The notes under the pieces are model-generated. The model did not search any database and was not told the origin of the DNA. It worked only from the letters and a program-made list of their open reading frames with translations. From Polyangiaceae bacterium (GTDB lineage Bacteria; Myxococcota_A; Polyangia; Polyangiales; Polyangiaceae), in contig JAWKRG010000003.1 of the NCBI GenBank assembly GCA_041389725.1, positions 868,001 through 932,000 of the forward strand: 64,000 bases of DNA, given 5' to 3'. The position numbers were made by a program, and so were the translations under genes. Below are positions 53,985-63,087 of this stretch, in pieces; within the stretch, counting starts at the first letter, position 1, and the number at the start of each line of letters is the position of its first letter.

Positions 53985-56885
53985 TCACAATCGAGGCGCT
54001 GGGCGTTTTCTGGTGGCTTGAACGGCCTCGGTCAATAGCTTGTCCTTGCGTAAGCAGGCAAAACAGTCCTGCGCTTTGCCCTTACCGCAGCCCGTGCGCC
54101 GCATGAAGCTGGCCAAGGGCCGCAGGCTTCGCTGGTCTCCGTGGTGCTTCGCCGCCTCCAGCACGTGGCGGAGCGCCTCGCAGTCGGTCGTGTTGCGGAG
54201 GTCTAGGGCGACTCGGAGTTCCGGCGACGCTTTGTCACGAACCTCGGCGCTGTTGACGAGCCGCTCCGCGAGCGCGGTCGTCGTATTGCGGCCGGGAGTG
54301 CCGGCCCAAATCGCAAACAGCAGATCCGCCGCACGGGGCCCCGGCAATCCGGCGATGGCGCGCAACGCATCCGGCGCCAGGGGGCCCATCTTCGCGAACC
54401 GTCGTAGCTGTGCGACGGTCTTCGCATCCTCGAGCTTGCTTGGCGCCTTCACGATCTCCGAGACGAGCGCTTGCATATCCACGCGCTCATTGGCGATCTG
54501 CCCTTCCGCCAAGGCCATCGCTTCATCTACCGTGCGCGCGCCCGGGGGCTTGTCGGCCAGAGCCTTCAGCGCCGCCGTGTCTCCAGCGCGAGCTCGTTCG
54601 ATGAGCGACGACGCAGCACTGCCCGTGCCGACCGGCGAAGCGGTAGTCGTGTTGCCGGTCGCCCCGGCGCGCGAGGATGCCGCCGCGGTTGCATCTCCAC
54701 TGCGCGACGGTTCGCCGCCACGTCCCCAGATCCAAAACGCGACCACACCGGCCAGGCCGACAGCCGCGGCGATACCGACCCATACCCATCGCTTGCTCGG
54801 GGCCCGACTCGCTGGTTCGACCTCGGCCGCGCTGGCGAGCTTCGCGGCGTCGGGCTCCTCCTCTGCTTCTCGAGCCGCAGGCGGAACCGAAAGCGCCGCT
54901 TCGACCACTCCCAGATTAGGGGGCGGACGCAAAGACGGCTGGATCGGCGCTTCCACAGCGTCCACGGCTGCCAGAGCGTCGGCCAACGGGCTGTCGAGGT
55001 CTTCGGTCGGGGCGACCGCCAGACGCTCGACGAGGACCTTGCCGGAGCTCACCACCAAGTAGGCCGCTAGCGCGTCGAGTCCTCGCATGTCCGATGTAGC
55101 GTCTGCAGTGGTCGCTTCGCAGGAGTAGAGGCGACCCCGGCCGACCTCCAAGACCACGCGCAGCCGCGGGTTCTCGAGGACGATGCGATGCGCATGGGTC
55201 GACTGCGCGACGGCTCGCAGCAGACGCGCAGGCCCAACGACCTCGACCCGGGTCGTGACGGAGTCCGCACCGTCGATTCGCTCGACCAATGCGCGCTCCG
55301 AGTCCCCCAACGCAGCGACGGCTCCAAGGATCGCGCTCAGCTGAACTTCATCGGAGTCCGTCGACCAGATTTCGTCCCAACGCACGACGAGCCAAGAACT
55401 CCAACGCGCACGCATGTCGCCGTGCAGGGCGTTGACCAACTGAAAAGCTCCACCACGCACGTCCTCTTCACCGATCACCAAGACGGCAGGGTCCAGTCGT
55501 CTCAGACGCGCCAGCGCGGGCGGTGCCGGGTCGAGCGTAGTTACCACGACTTCGGCCCCGCGCGCGCGAAGCGCTTGGGCAACGGCGTCAGCTCGCGCTG
55601 CGTCGTCGTCGGCTACTACGATCCGCAGATTGGTGAGCGCTTGCTCGGCAGCAGGCGGCGGCGGCAAGGAGTCTCTACCCACGACGAGCACGCTGCCGCT
55701 CGCGCGTTCATGGAGCTCGTACTCGATAGCCTCGGCGCTGAGGACATGCGGGCGCAGGCGCTCCACGAACTCCTCGATCAGCTTGGCGATCGGGATCCCT
55801 TGCCCCAACACCAATCGCACCTCGGAGGCCGAACCCGCGGCCGCGTCTGCGGGCCTGGCCGTCAGCACTCCCGCGCGAACCTCGCTCGACAGTACGGTGA
55901 CCAAATCTTCCAGCGTGGTTGCACCCAGCTCGCTGGGGTCGGCAGTCTGCGCGCCCTCGTTCGCCAGGTGCTCGATCGTCATGGCCAGGTCCGCACCGTC
56001 GTCCGCGGCCAGAGGGAGCGCATTCCATCGAGCCGCGTGCAACTTGGTCTGCAGTTCGTCCGCTACGCCAGCGAGCACGATGGGAACCCCTGCTGTGAGT
56101 TCGGAAGTCTCGAGTGCGACGCGAGCGGCGTGACCGCCATCCTCCATAGCCGTGCCCGCGAGCACGACCAGATCGGGAGCAATCGTCACCGCAACGGACT
56201 CGAGGCTGTCCATGCGGCAGCGCTCGACGTAGAGAGCGCGCGCGTCCAGTGCCTCGAACAGCTCCGCGGAATCGTCAGAGTCATCGGCCACTAGTAGGAC
56301 CGTGGGCTCCGGCAACAAGCTGACCATGGACGGTCGCGGTGCGTCGACTTCGGGCACCTCGACCGTCATCGGCTGGACGGGAGCCACTCGGGGCGTTGCT
56401 TGCTCCGCACCAGCATCCCGTGAAGTCGAGGCTGACTGGGGAAACGCTGCGGGTGCGCTGACACTCCTCGTCAACGCTTCGCTCCGTGGTGCGAACGGTC
56501 GTGCGCTAGGCGCGGGCGGGGGTACTGGCGGCGCTACCGCGAGCAGTGGTTGTGGCAGCGCCGCCGCGGGCAGTGGTTGTGGCGGCGCCGCCGCAGACGG
56601 CGGCGGCGGTGCTGGCGCTGGCAACGCATTGTCCGCCTCCCGAGCTGACGACGAGCGCGACCCGATCGTCGGCGGACGCGGTCCGAGGGACTGCGGAGGT
56701 GGCCGAGGTGGCCTCGGCGCTACGGCGGTGCGTGCTCCCCCGGGACCCGCGGGCCGCCGCAGGGCTGGCATCGGGAAAGCGCTCCCCGGTCGCGGCCAAA
56801 CCGGAAGCCCGGCAATGCCCGGAAGCGTTGCGAGGCGTGGTCTCGGCGGAAGGGAGACGTTGGGGGGCGGCTTTTTCTCGGTCAT
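53985..56885 (-). CDS. membrane protein with two degenerate receiver-like domains
   Basis: A 966-residue protein (ATG 56885). Residues 1-~190 are Pro/Ala/Arg-rich linker. ~195-310 looks like a receiver fold: VLLVADDSDD opening and PDLVVLAGTAMEDGG in the acceptor position with Asp replaced by Ala/Gly. ~320-405 is a small alpha/beta module (ATTLEDLVTVLSSEVRAGVL). ~419-505 is a second receiver-like fold (IVVADDDAARADA, DPAVLVIGEED). ~512-640 resembles the small module again. A membrane helix is at ~700-720 (VWVGIAAAVGLAGVVAFWIWG), then a C-terminal 240-residue helical domain with TGCGKGKAQDCFACLRKD at its end. The topology puts the receiver half in the cytoplasm. Function unknown; partner is the FHA protein downstream. 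Confidence 0.7.
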   Translation of the reverse strand: MTEKKPPPNVSLPPRPRLATLPGIAGLPVWPRPGSAFPMPALRRPAGPGGARTAVAPRPPRPPPQSLGPRPPTIGSRSSSAREADNALPAPAPPPPSAAAPPQPLPAAALPQPLLAVAPPVPPPAPSARPFAPRSEALTRSVSAPAAFPQSASTSRDAGAEQATPRVAPVQPMTVEVPEVDAPRPSMVSLLPEPTVLLVADDSDDSAELFEALDARALYVERCRMDSLESVAVTIAPDLVVLAGTAMEDGGHAARVALETSELTAGVPIVLAGVADELQTKLHAARWNALPLAADDGADLAMTIEHLANEGAQTADPSELGATTLEDLVTVLSSEVRAGVLTARPADAAAGSASEVRLVLGQGIPIAKLIEEFVERLRPHVLSAEAIEYELHERASGSVLVVGRDSLPPPPAAEQALTNLRIVVADDDAARADAVAQALRARGAEVVVTTLDPAPPALARLRRLDPAVLVIGEEDVRGGAFQLVNALHGDMRARWSSWLVVRWDEIWSTDSDEVQLSAILGAVAALGDSERALVERIDGADSVTTRVEVVGPARLLRAVAQSTHAHRIVLENPRLRVVLEVGRGRLYSCEATTADATSDMRGLDALAAYLVVSSGKVLVERLAVAPTEDLDSPLADALAAVDAVEAPIQPSLRPPPNLGVVEAALSVPPAAREAEEEPDAAKLASAAEVEPASRAPSKRWVWVGIAAAVGLAGVVAFWIWGRGGEPSRSGDATAAASSRAGATGNTTTASPVGTGSAASSLIERARAGDTAALKALADKPPGARTVDEAMALAEGQIANERVDMQALVSEIVKAPSKLEDAKTVAQLRRFAKMGPLAPDALRAIAGLPGPRAADLLFAIWAGTPGRNTTTALAERLVNSAEVRDKASPELRVALDLRNTTDCEALRHVLEAAKHHGDQRSLRPLASFMRRTGCGKGKAQDCFACLRKDKLLTEAVQATRKRPAPRL

Positions 56886-57036
56886 GCCGTCGCGTGGGCG
56901 CCCGTGCCCACGGGCTGGTGGGTGGGGCCGAGGGCTGAAGATTATTGGGCTTTTGCAACAAAGTCGCCACCCTGACCCGCGCTCGCGAGCGGCGTGCTCG
57001 GCTTGCCGCGAAAAACCGTGGTAAACGCGCTCGCGC

Positions 57037-58005
57037 ATGATCGAAGTGCAAAAGCTGACCAAAGACTACGGCAGCGTGGTTGCCGTCAAAGACGTCAGCT
57101 TTTCCGTTGGAAAAGGGGAGATCGTCGGCTTCCTGGGTCCGAACGGAGCGGGCAAGAGCACCACCATGCGGATCTTGGCCGGTTTTTTGGGGGCAACCTC
57201 CGGCACCGTGCGCATAGCGGGCCACGACGTCGTGGCAGCGCCCCTCGAGGCGCGCCGGTCGCTGGGCTACATGCCGGAAGCAGCGCCGCTTTACCCGGAA
57301 ATGCGAGTCAGTGAGTACCTCCAGTTCCGGGCAGGCCTCAAGCGCGTGCCCCGAGCCAAACGAGGGGACGCCGTGGAGCGCGCCATGTCCCTCGCCAGCG
57401 TGACGGAAATGCGTTCCACGTTGATTGGTCATCTCTCGAAGGGCTATCGCCAGCGCGTGGCGCTGTCGGACGCCCTGGTCAGCAATCCACCACTGTTGAT
57501 CTTGGACGAGCCGACCGCGGGCCTCGACCCCAACCAGATCCGCGAAGTCCGCAACGTCATCAAGGGACTCAGCGACAGCCACACCATCCTGCTATCGACC
57601 CACATCTTGTCGGAGGTGGAAACCACCTGTGACCGCGCGCTGGTCATCGACCGCGGGAAGCTGATCGCCGAGGGCAGCATCGAAGCCTTGCGCTCCCGGC
57701 GCCGCGCGTCGAGCGTCACCTTGCTGTTGCGCGACCCGCAATCCCGCGCAAAGGATTTGCTCCGAGGTTTGAAGGACGTCGACAAGGCGAAGAGCAGGCA
57801 TGAGCAAGGCGACATTCGCCGCGTCACGCTCACGCTGCACCAGGGTGCCGAGCCTCTCGACGTGATCGAGGCCGCTACCTCGGCGCTGACCGAAGCAAAC
57901 ATCGGCGTGCGCGAAGCCATGCCGGTACGGGCAACCTTGGAAGACGTTTTTGCGCAACTGACCCATGCAGACACGCCGTCGGACAGCGACGAGGAAGAAT
58001 CATGA
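57037..58005 (+). CDS. ABC transporter ATPase, GldA-like
   Basis: A 322-residue ABC ATPase: Walker A GPNGAGKST (34-42), Q-loop region MPEAAPLYPEM, signature LSKGYRQR (in place of LSGGQ, as in GldA-type proteins), Walker B LLILDEPTAGLDP, H-loop STHIL. The C-terminal ~90 residues form the regulatory beta-alpha part. In Bacteroidetes GldA works with GldF and GldG in gliding; in other phyla the same set is an exporter of unknown cargo. It leads a four-gene operon, each gene overlapping the next by 1-4 bases. A 12-bp palindrome CGCTCGCGAGCG (56980-56991) lies upstream. Confidence 0.93.
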   Translation: MIEVQKLTKDYGSVVAVKDVSFSVGKGEIVGFLGPNGAGKSTTMRILAGFLGATSGTVRIAGHDVVAAPLEARRSLGYMPEAAPLYPEMRVSEYLQFRAGLKRVPRAKRGDAVERAMSLASVTEMRSTLIGHLSKGYRQRVALSDALVSNPPLLILDEPTAGLDPNQIREVRNVIKGLSDSHTILLSTHILSEVETTCDRALVIDRGKLIAEGSIEALRSRRRASSVTLLLRDPQSRAKDLLRGLKDVDKAKSRHEQGDIRRVTLTLHQGAEPLDVIEAATSALTEANIGVREAMPVRATLEDVFAQLTHADTPSDSDEEES

Positions 58006-58748
58006 GCGGACTCGTCGCCGTTTACCGACGTGAGATGCTCAGCATGTGGGTGACGCCCCTGGCCTGGGTGCTGCTCGTGGTTTTTCTGCTGATCCAGGGG
58101 ATGTCTTTCTACACCATCGTCGTGCACATCTCGAACCTGCCCACGGCGTCCATGGACAACGGACCCGTGCAGGCCTACTTTGGCCAATCGATCTTCCTGT
58201 TGGTCTCACTGCTGTTGGTCTGTCCGGCGCTCTCCATGCGCTCTTTCGCCGAAGAGCGCCGCAGCGGAACCATCGAGGGCTTGCTCACCGCGCCGGTGAC
58301 GGCCACTGGCGTCGTACTCGGCAAGTTCTTGGCCATGCTCAGCACCTACGTCCTGATGTGGGCGCCGACGGTGCTCTACATCGTGATCTTGCGTGACACC
58401 GGCCAGATCGATTGGCACGTGGTGGCCTCCAGCTACCTCGGCGTCTTGGCCATTGGCGCTGGGTATCTGGCCATTGGCGTGCTGATGAGCGCGATGACGA
58501 CGAGCCAGCTCTTGGCCTTCGTGCTGACCATGCTGGCGCAGTTCGGTTTGTTCATTCTCGGCATCGGCGAATACATCTTCGAACCGGGAACGGTGCACGC
58601 CATCTCCAGTCACGTCTCCGTGCTCACGCAGATGGACGAGATGAGCAAGGGCATCATCGACTTGCGCAGGCTCGTCTTCGATGGGTCCTTGATAGTCGTT
58701 CCCCTGTTCGTCACGGTGCGCGTGATCGACAGCTGGAGGTGGGGCTGA
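58002..58748 (+). CDS. ABC transporter permease, GldF-like
   Basis: A 248-residue six-helix membrane protein of the ABC-2 type. Helices are clear (LAWVLLVVFLLIQGM, IFLLVSLLLVCPALSM, VLIGAGYLAIGVLM-type stretches). The ERRSGTIEGLLTAPVTATGVVLGK motif in the cytoplasmic loop is the ABC-2 hallmark. It pairs with the ATPase (ATGA overlap) and the GldG-like protein (TGATG overlap). Cargo unknown. Confidence 0.92.
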   Translation: MSGLVAVYRREMLSMWVTPLAWVLLVVFLLIQGMSFYTIVVHISNLPTASMDNGPVQAYFGQSIFLLVSLLLVCPALSMRSFAEERRSGTIEGLLTAPVTATGVVLGKFLAMLSTYVLMWAPTVLYIVILRDTGQIDWHVVASSYLGVLAIGAGYLAIGVLMSAMTTSQLLAFVLTMLAQFGLFILGIGEYIFEPGTVHAISSHVSVLTQMDEMSKGIIDLRRLVFDGSLIVVPLFVTVRVIDSWRWG

Positions 58749-60439
58749 TGACGACACGCCCCCAGCCCAGGCGCGGACTCGCAACGCTCTCGGCGGCCGG
58801 CGTCGTCGCGGCGGTGCTGTTGGGCGTGTCCGCCAACGTGATGGTCAGCCGCTTCTACGAGCGCTGGGACGTGACCAGCCGCGGGCTCTACACCCTGAGC
58901 CAAGCCACCGTGGACACTTTGCACGGTCTGGATCAGCCCGTGGAGGTCATCGTGTTCCTCAGCTCCAGCGACCCCTTGGCCGTCAGCGTTCGCCACATGC
59001 TCACCGCCTACGGCGCGGAAACCGACCAGCTCCGCCCGCGATACGTCGACCCCGATCGCAACCCGGCGGAGTTCCTGGCGCTTCAGCAAAAGCTGGGCAT
59101 CGCCGAAGGCAAGACGGACGACGGGCGCTTGACCACGGATGCGTCCATCGTCGTCACTCGCGATTCCCGCCATTGGTTCATCACTACCGACGACATCGTC
59201 GTTTACGACGACAACGACGGCCAGGCTCGTCCCAAGCTGGAGCAAGCGCTGACCGAAGGCATTCGCAACGTCCTGGAGCGGGAGAGCGCACGCATTTGCT
59301 TCAGCACCGGACACCAAGAGATCTCCATCGACGACGGCGGCCCCTCGGGGTTGGCAGAACTGCGCTATCGCTTGCAGAAGAACAACTTCGAAGTCGAAGC
59401 CGTGGACCTGGCGGCTCCCAAGCTGGAGCGTTCGCTGGAACAATGCCAAGTCATCGTGGTCGCCGGTCCCGAGGTTCCTTTCGCGAGGGCTGCCCTCGAT
59501 CGTCTCGAAACCTACTTCCGAGGCGGGGGTAACATTTTCCTTCTGTCCAACCCCGTGCTGGACGAGGACAACCGCATCGCAGCCACGGGCCTCGAGCCGT
59601 TGACGCGGCGCGCGGGCATCGACATGAATGGCGACTTCGTGGTGGAGCGAGACGACCGCTACCGCTTGCCCGCGGGTCTCGGCGAGTCGTTCTTTGCAGC
59701 TCCCCGCCCGCACGACGTGACGAAGGGCTTGCTCAAGGACGCGGAGCCGCGCTTTCGAGTGTTGCTCAGCGCGGCGCAGAGCATGAAGCTCAGCGACGCG
59801 CGTGCCACGTCGTTGCTCGTGTCGAGCGAAAAAGCATTCTCCCTTCGAGACATCCGTCCGTTCGTCGACCAGGGAAAACCCGTCGAGAAGAGCGCGGGGG
59901 ATCCCTCGGGTCCCTTCGTCCTGGCCGCCGCCGCGGAGATGCCCAAGACCGGGACCCGGGCGCATGGCGCGCGCATGGTGGTCGTTGGCAGCGCAAACCC
60001 GGTCTGGGGCCGCGGCTTCCGCGATCCGACTCTGCTCGGCAATCGCCTGTTCGTCGAGAACGCCTTGTCGTGGCTGGCGGCCCGGCCGTCGCTGGTCAGT
60101 GTGCCGGAGAAAGCCGCCCACGACGTCGGCTTGAATTTGACCCAGGACTCCCTCGAGAGCGTATTTCGCTACGTCTTGTTCTTCATGCCGGGCGCGGCCG
60201 CGTTGCTCGGCATCTTCGTGATGCTCCGTCGACGCGCTGGCGAAAAGCGCGTGCCGGTCACCAAGGATTCGAAGCGCGAGCGAAGTGAGGCCAAGGCCAA
60301 GTCGCCCAAGAAGGCCACCCCAAAGGGACAAGCCTCGAAGTCCAGCAAGGCCGCGAAGGGCGACGCTGACCGCGATGCGAGCAAGGACGACGCCGACAAG
60401 GACGACGCTGACCGCGACGCGAGCGAGGACGACTCGTGA
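58748..60439 (+). CDS. GldG-like ABC auxiliary protein
   Basis: A 563-residue protein of the ABC-type uncharacterised transport (GldG/DUF4350-like) family. An N-terminal helix (LSAAGVVAAVLLGVSANVMVS) anchors it; YERWDVTSRGLYTLSQATV is the typical family entry. The body is a large periplasmic alpha/beta domain (RICFSTGHQE, VIVVAGPEVPF, GGGNIFLLSNPV), and a second helix near ~500-520 ends it. A ~65-residue tail of Lys/Ala/Ser then Asp/Lys (DADRDASKDD repeats) follows and would be cytoplasmic. The tail resembles the acidic tail on Lgt in kind. ATG overlaps the permease stop. Confidence 0.9.
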   Translation: MTTRPQPRRGLATLSAAGVVAAVLLGVSANVMVSRFYERWDVTSRGLYTLSQATVDTLHGLDQPVEVIVFLSSSDPLAVSVRHMLTAYGAETDQLRPRYVDPDRNPAEFLALQQKLGIAEGKTDDGRLTTDASIVVTRDSRHWFITTDDIVVYDDNDGQARPKLEQALTEGIRNVLERESARICFSTGHQEISIDDGGPSGLAELRYRLQKNNFEVEAVDLAAPKLERSLEQCQVIVVAGPEVPFARAALDRLETYFRGGGNIFLLSNPVLDEDNRIAATGLEPLTRRAGIDMNGDFVVERDDRYRLPAGLGESFFAAPRPHDVTKGLLKDAEPRFRVLLSAAQSMKLSDARATSLLVSSEKAFSLRDIRPFVDQGKPVEKSAGDPSGPFVLAAAAEMPKTGTRAHGARMVVVGSANPVWGRGFRDPTLLGNRLFVENALSWLAARPSLVSVPEKAAHDVGLNLTQDSLESVFRYVLFFMPGAAALLGIFVMLRRRAGEKRVPVTKDSKRERSEAKAKSPKKATPKGQASKSSKAAKGDADRDASKDDADKDDADRDASEDDS

Positions 60440-62634
60440 CGGATCCCGACCCCTCACCGCAGCGCAGTTTGCTCGAGCGCCACTGGGCGAACCTCACCAT
60501 GATCGTGCTGGCCCTCGCTGCGCTCATCGCGGTCGTGGTCACCACCAATCGCGTCACCACTTCCGAGCACGAGGCACGCGAGTCCAACGTGCTGTCGGCG
60601 TTCCGAGAGTCGGAGCTGACTCGCATCGAGATCTCCGCCAAGGACAAGCGCATCGTCTTGGAACGCACGCCTGCACCAGACGGCGGAGAAGGGTCGTGGA
60701 ACCTCATCGAGCCCTTGCGCGAAGAGGCAGAAACCTATGCCGTCGAGAAGCTGCTGGGCACTTTGGAGTTCGCGCGAGTGGTGCGACGGATTCGCGCCGA
60801 AGACGTGGACCGCGCTGCTTTCGGACTGGACACGCCAGTGCGCAGCCTCGACATCCGCATGGGCACCATCCACTATCAGCTGACGATTGGCAAAGAGGCG
60901 GCTCAGCCCGCGGGCGCGCGCTACCTGGAAGTGCGCGCCGAAGGCGCTCCGGGCAGCGGTGTCGTGTTGGTCGGTCGCGACTTGTTCCAGGAACTGAGCG
61001 TGGACCTCGCCGACCTTCGCGGTCGGCAGCTCGTGCCCTACTTCTCGTCGGACGCATCGCGCATCCTGTTGGACGGGCCGGGAGGCCGTCGGGTGTTGAC
61101 TGCCATGCCCCACGGTCGCTGGCGCTTCGAAGGCATGTACGGCAATCTGCGCCTGAATCGAGTCCTGCTCGACTCGGTGCTCGTCCAGTTCGCGCGCCTG
61201 AAAGCGGATAGCTTTTTGGCTCTGCCCGAAGCCGAGAAGCACCTGGGCGCCGAGCCCTTGCGCTTGGAACTGACGCCGAAGGAAAAGGGAAAGCCCAAGG
61301 GCATCCTCGACGTGGGCGGTAGCTGTCCGAAGAATGAAGTGGATGTGATCGCAATTCGACGCGCGCCGGACCCCGTCGCAGCCTGCGTACCCAAGAGCGT
61401 GCTCGGCCCCCTGAGCCTGCCCGCGGAGCGCCTTGCGGATCGCGCCGTCAGTTCGGGGCGAAGCGACGAGATCGAGTCGGTGAGCCTGCGTGTCGGCGAC
61501 AAGACCCTGTTGCTCAACCGCAAAGAGTCGGGATTCCGCTTGGAAAAGCCCGTTGCCGGCGACGTCAGCCTGGAGGCGGGCAATGCCTTCGTGGCGCGGC
61601 TGGCGGAAGCCACCGGCAACTGGGTGCCCGATGCAGATCCAAAAGCTTTGGGCCTCGCCCCGGCGGCGGGCGAAGTGCGCTTCAAAGTGGTGGTTGCCGA
61701 CGCAGGCATGCTGGAAGAAGTCGTGGAACTGGGTCGCGCCGGCGCCGATGGCGTGCTGCACGTACGGCGCAAGCAAGACGGTGCAGTCCTGGCCCTCACT
61801 CGCGACGTGGCGCGCGCCTTCGTACCGAGCGCCGTCTTGTTGCGCAGCCCGAACGTGCTTCAACTATCGGCGACTCAGATTTCGTCCGTGGAGATCGCGG
61901 GCGCAGCGCCGCACCAGAAGTTCGTGCGCCACGCCGGCGGAAGCTTCGAACTCATCGAGCCGAAAGGCTACGAACACGATGCTGCCTTGTGCGCAGACAT
62001 CGCTGAACAGCTTGCCAATCTCGATGCCCAACGCTGGGTGGCCGATGAGGACGATGGCAGCTTCGGCTTCGACAAGCCGCTAGCGAAGGTGAGCTTCAGT
62101 GCGGGAGAAGATGCGGCTCGCCACGAACTGCTGCTCGGCGCTCTCACTCCAGGGGGCGTGTACGCCAAACTCGCGGGCGAGCCTGGCGTGTTCGTGGCTT
62201 CGCGACGGGTGCTGCAGGTGGTTTCGCAATGGGCCATCAATCGCGGCGTGTTCATGCTCGACGCCGAGACGACGTCTGGCATCACGCTGGAAGGATCCGG
62301 CCAAAAGCTGAACCTCGTCGAGCAGAGCGGGAGTTTCGTCGGAGCGGAAGGCAGCACGCAGTCCGCCAGCAGCCTGCGCCGCGTGAGCGAAACCTTGGCG
62401 TCGCTCCGCGCGGAGGGCGCCGTTCACTTGGGTGCCGCACGACCGAGCGAAGGCTTCGACAAGCCAACGCTGCGTGTGACGGCGCGCCTGCGCGACGGCG
62501 GACAGCGTACGCTGACGATCGGTGCCGCAGACACGTGGCAAGACGCCGCGGTCTACTACGCGCGAGTGTCGGGGGTGCAGGCCACCTTTGCCATCGCGCG
62601 CAGCAAGGTCAACGAACTCACGGGCGCGCTCTAG
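60436..62634 (+). CDS. DUF4340-domain membrane-anchored protein
   Basis: A 732-residue protein (GTG 60436, GTGA overlap with the gene before). One N-terminal membrane helix (NLTMIVLALAALIAVVVTT) and then repeated DUF4340-like beta modules: ITRIEISAKDKRIVLER, WNLIEPLREEAETYAVEKLL, YQLTIGKEAAQPAG, with a similar layout again in the second half. DUF4340 proteins are regular companions of Gld-type ABC operons and are thought to act in the periplasm as part of the complex. No enzymatic motif. It completes the operon. Confidence 0.9.
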   Translation: MTDPDPSPQRSLLERHWANLTMIVLALAALIAVVVTTNRVTTSEHEARESNVLSAFRESELTRIEISAKDKRIVLERTPAPDGGEGSWNLIEPLREEAETYAVEKLLGTLEFARVVRRIRAEDVDRAAFGLDTPVRSLDIRMGTIHYQLTIGKEAAQPAGARYLEVRAEGAPGSGVVLVGRDLFQELSVDLADLRGRQLVPYFSSDASRILLDGPGGRRVLTAMPHGRWRFEGMYGNLRLNRVLLDSVLVQFARLKADSFLALPEAEKHLGAEPLRLELTPKEKGKPKGILDVGGSCPKNEVDVIAIRRAPDPVAACVPKSVLGPLSLPAERLADRAVSSGRSDEIESVSLRVGDKTLLLNRKESGFRLEKPVAGDVSLEAGNAFVARLAEATGNWVPDADPKALGLAPAAGEVRFKVVVADAGMLEEVVELGRAGADGVLHVRRKQDGAVLALTRDVARAFVPSAVLLRSPNVLQLSATQISSVEIAGAAPHQKFVRHAGGSFELIEPKGYEHDAALCADIAEQLANLDAQRWVADEDDGSFGFDKPLAKVSFSAGEDAARHELLLGALTPGGVYAKLAGEPGVFVASRRVLQVVSQWAINRGVFMLDAETTSGITLEGSGQKLNLVEQSGSFVGAEGSTQSASSLRRVSETLASLRAEGAVHLGAARPSEGFDKPTLRVTARLRDGGQRTLTIGAADTWQDAAVYYARVSGVQATFAIARSKVNELTGAL

Positions 62635-62647
62635 GGCACGCCACTGC

Positions 62648-62666
62648 GCGCGCTCTCTCGGCGCGC
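62648..62666. terminator. hairpin at the end of the ABC operon
   Basis: GCGCGC (62648-62653) and GCGCGC (62661-62666) can pair around a 7-base loop in the gap between the DUF4340 gene and the convergent small gene. Weak evidence, no T-run. Confidence 0.3.
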
Positions 62667-62681
62667 CACCTTCGCGGTGAG

Positions 62682-63065
62682 TCAGCTCGGCAAGGGCTTG
62701 TCGTCGCTCCGCTTCCAGATCGCGTCCCAGTTGTCCCGGTAGGAGGCGGTCGCGACCTGCGCCGGACCCTTGCGCGACTCCGAAGCAGCGACGGGCGGCG
62801 CATACTCCACTTTCACGTCGCACACGTTGGGCTGCTCCGCGCGCGGGGTGAGACTTACGACTTCGCCGACGATGGGTTTGCCCTGCTCCAGTTGTCGCAG
62901 CTGCCCCGCTTCGACCCGTCCCTCCCGCAGGCGCAGCACGTTGGTTCCGCTGCCATCGGCGGAACGTCCACCCACGATCACGACGTCCTCGCTCGTAGCA
63001 GGGGCCAAAGGCTTGGGTGCGTCAGCTTCGGGTTTGGTCTGGGTCAACGTCTCATAGCCTAGCAC
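62682..63065 (-). CDS. small hypothetical protein
   Basis: A 127-residue protein with no signal peptide visible from the ATG at 63065. The middle has strand-like segments (EDVVIVGGR, GTNVLRLREGRV, PIVGEVVSLTPR, NVCDVKVEY) and one Cys; the end is polar (ATASYRDNWDAIWKRSD). The pattern suggests a small soluble beta domain. It follows the barrel-like gene upstream by 22 bases on the same strand. No family recognised; kept because its codon use is like neighbours. Confidence 0.6.
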   Translation of the reverse strand: MLGYETLTQTKPEADAPKPLAPATSEDVVIVGGRSADGSGTNVLRLREGRVEAGQLRQLEQGKPIVGEVVSLTPRAEQPNVCDVKVEYAPPVAASESRKGPAQVATASYRDNWDAIWKRSDDKPLPS

Positions 63066-63087
63066 TTCGCTCGGGCGTCAAAAGCTC

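Noticed and set aside
58610..60457. Long antisense open frame (about 615 codons, minus strand)
   Set aside because: Lies entirely opposite the GldG-like gene, has no family motif, and such long antisense frames are expected in GC-rich DNA with strong third-position bias.
60454..61863. Antisense frame of about 469 codons opposite the DUF4340 gene
   Set aside because: Shadow of the true gene; low-complexity His/Gln/Arg content and no start context.
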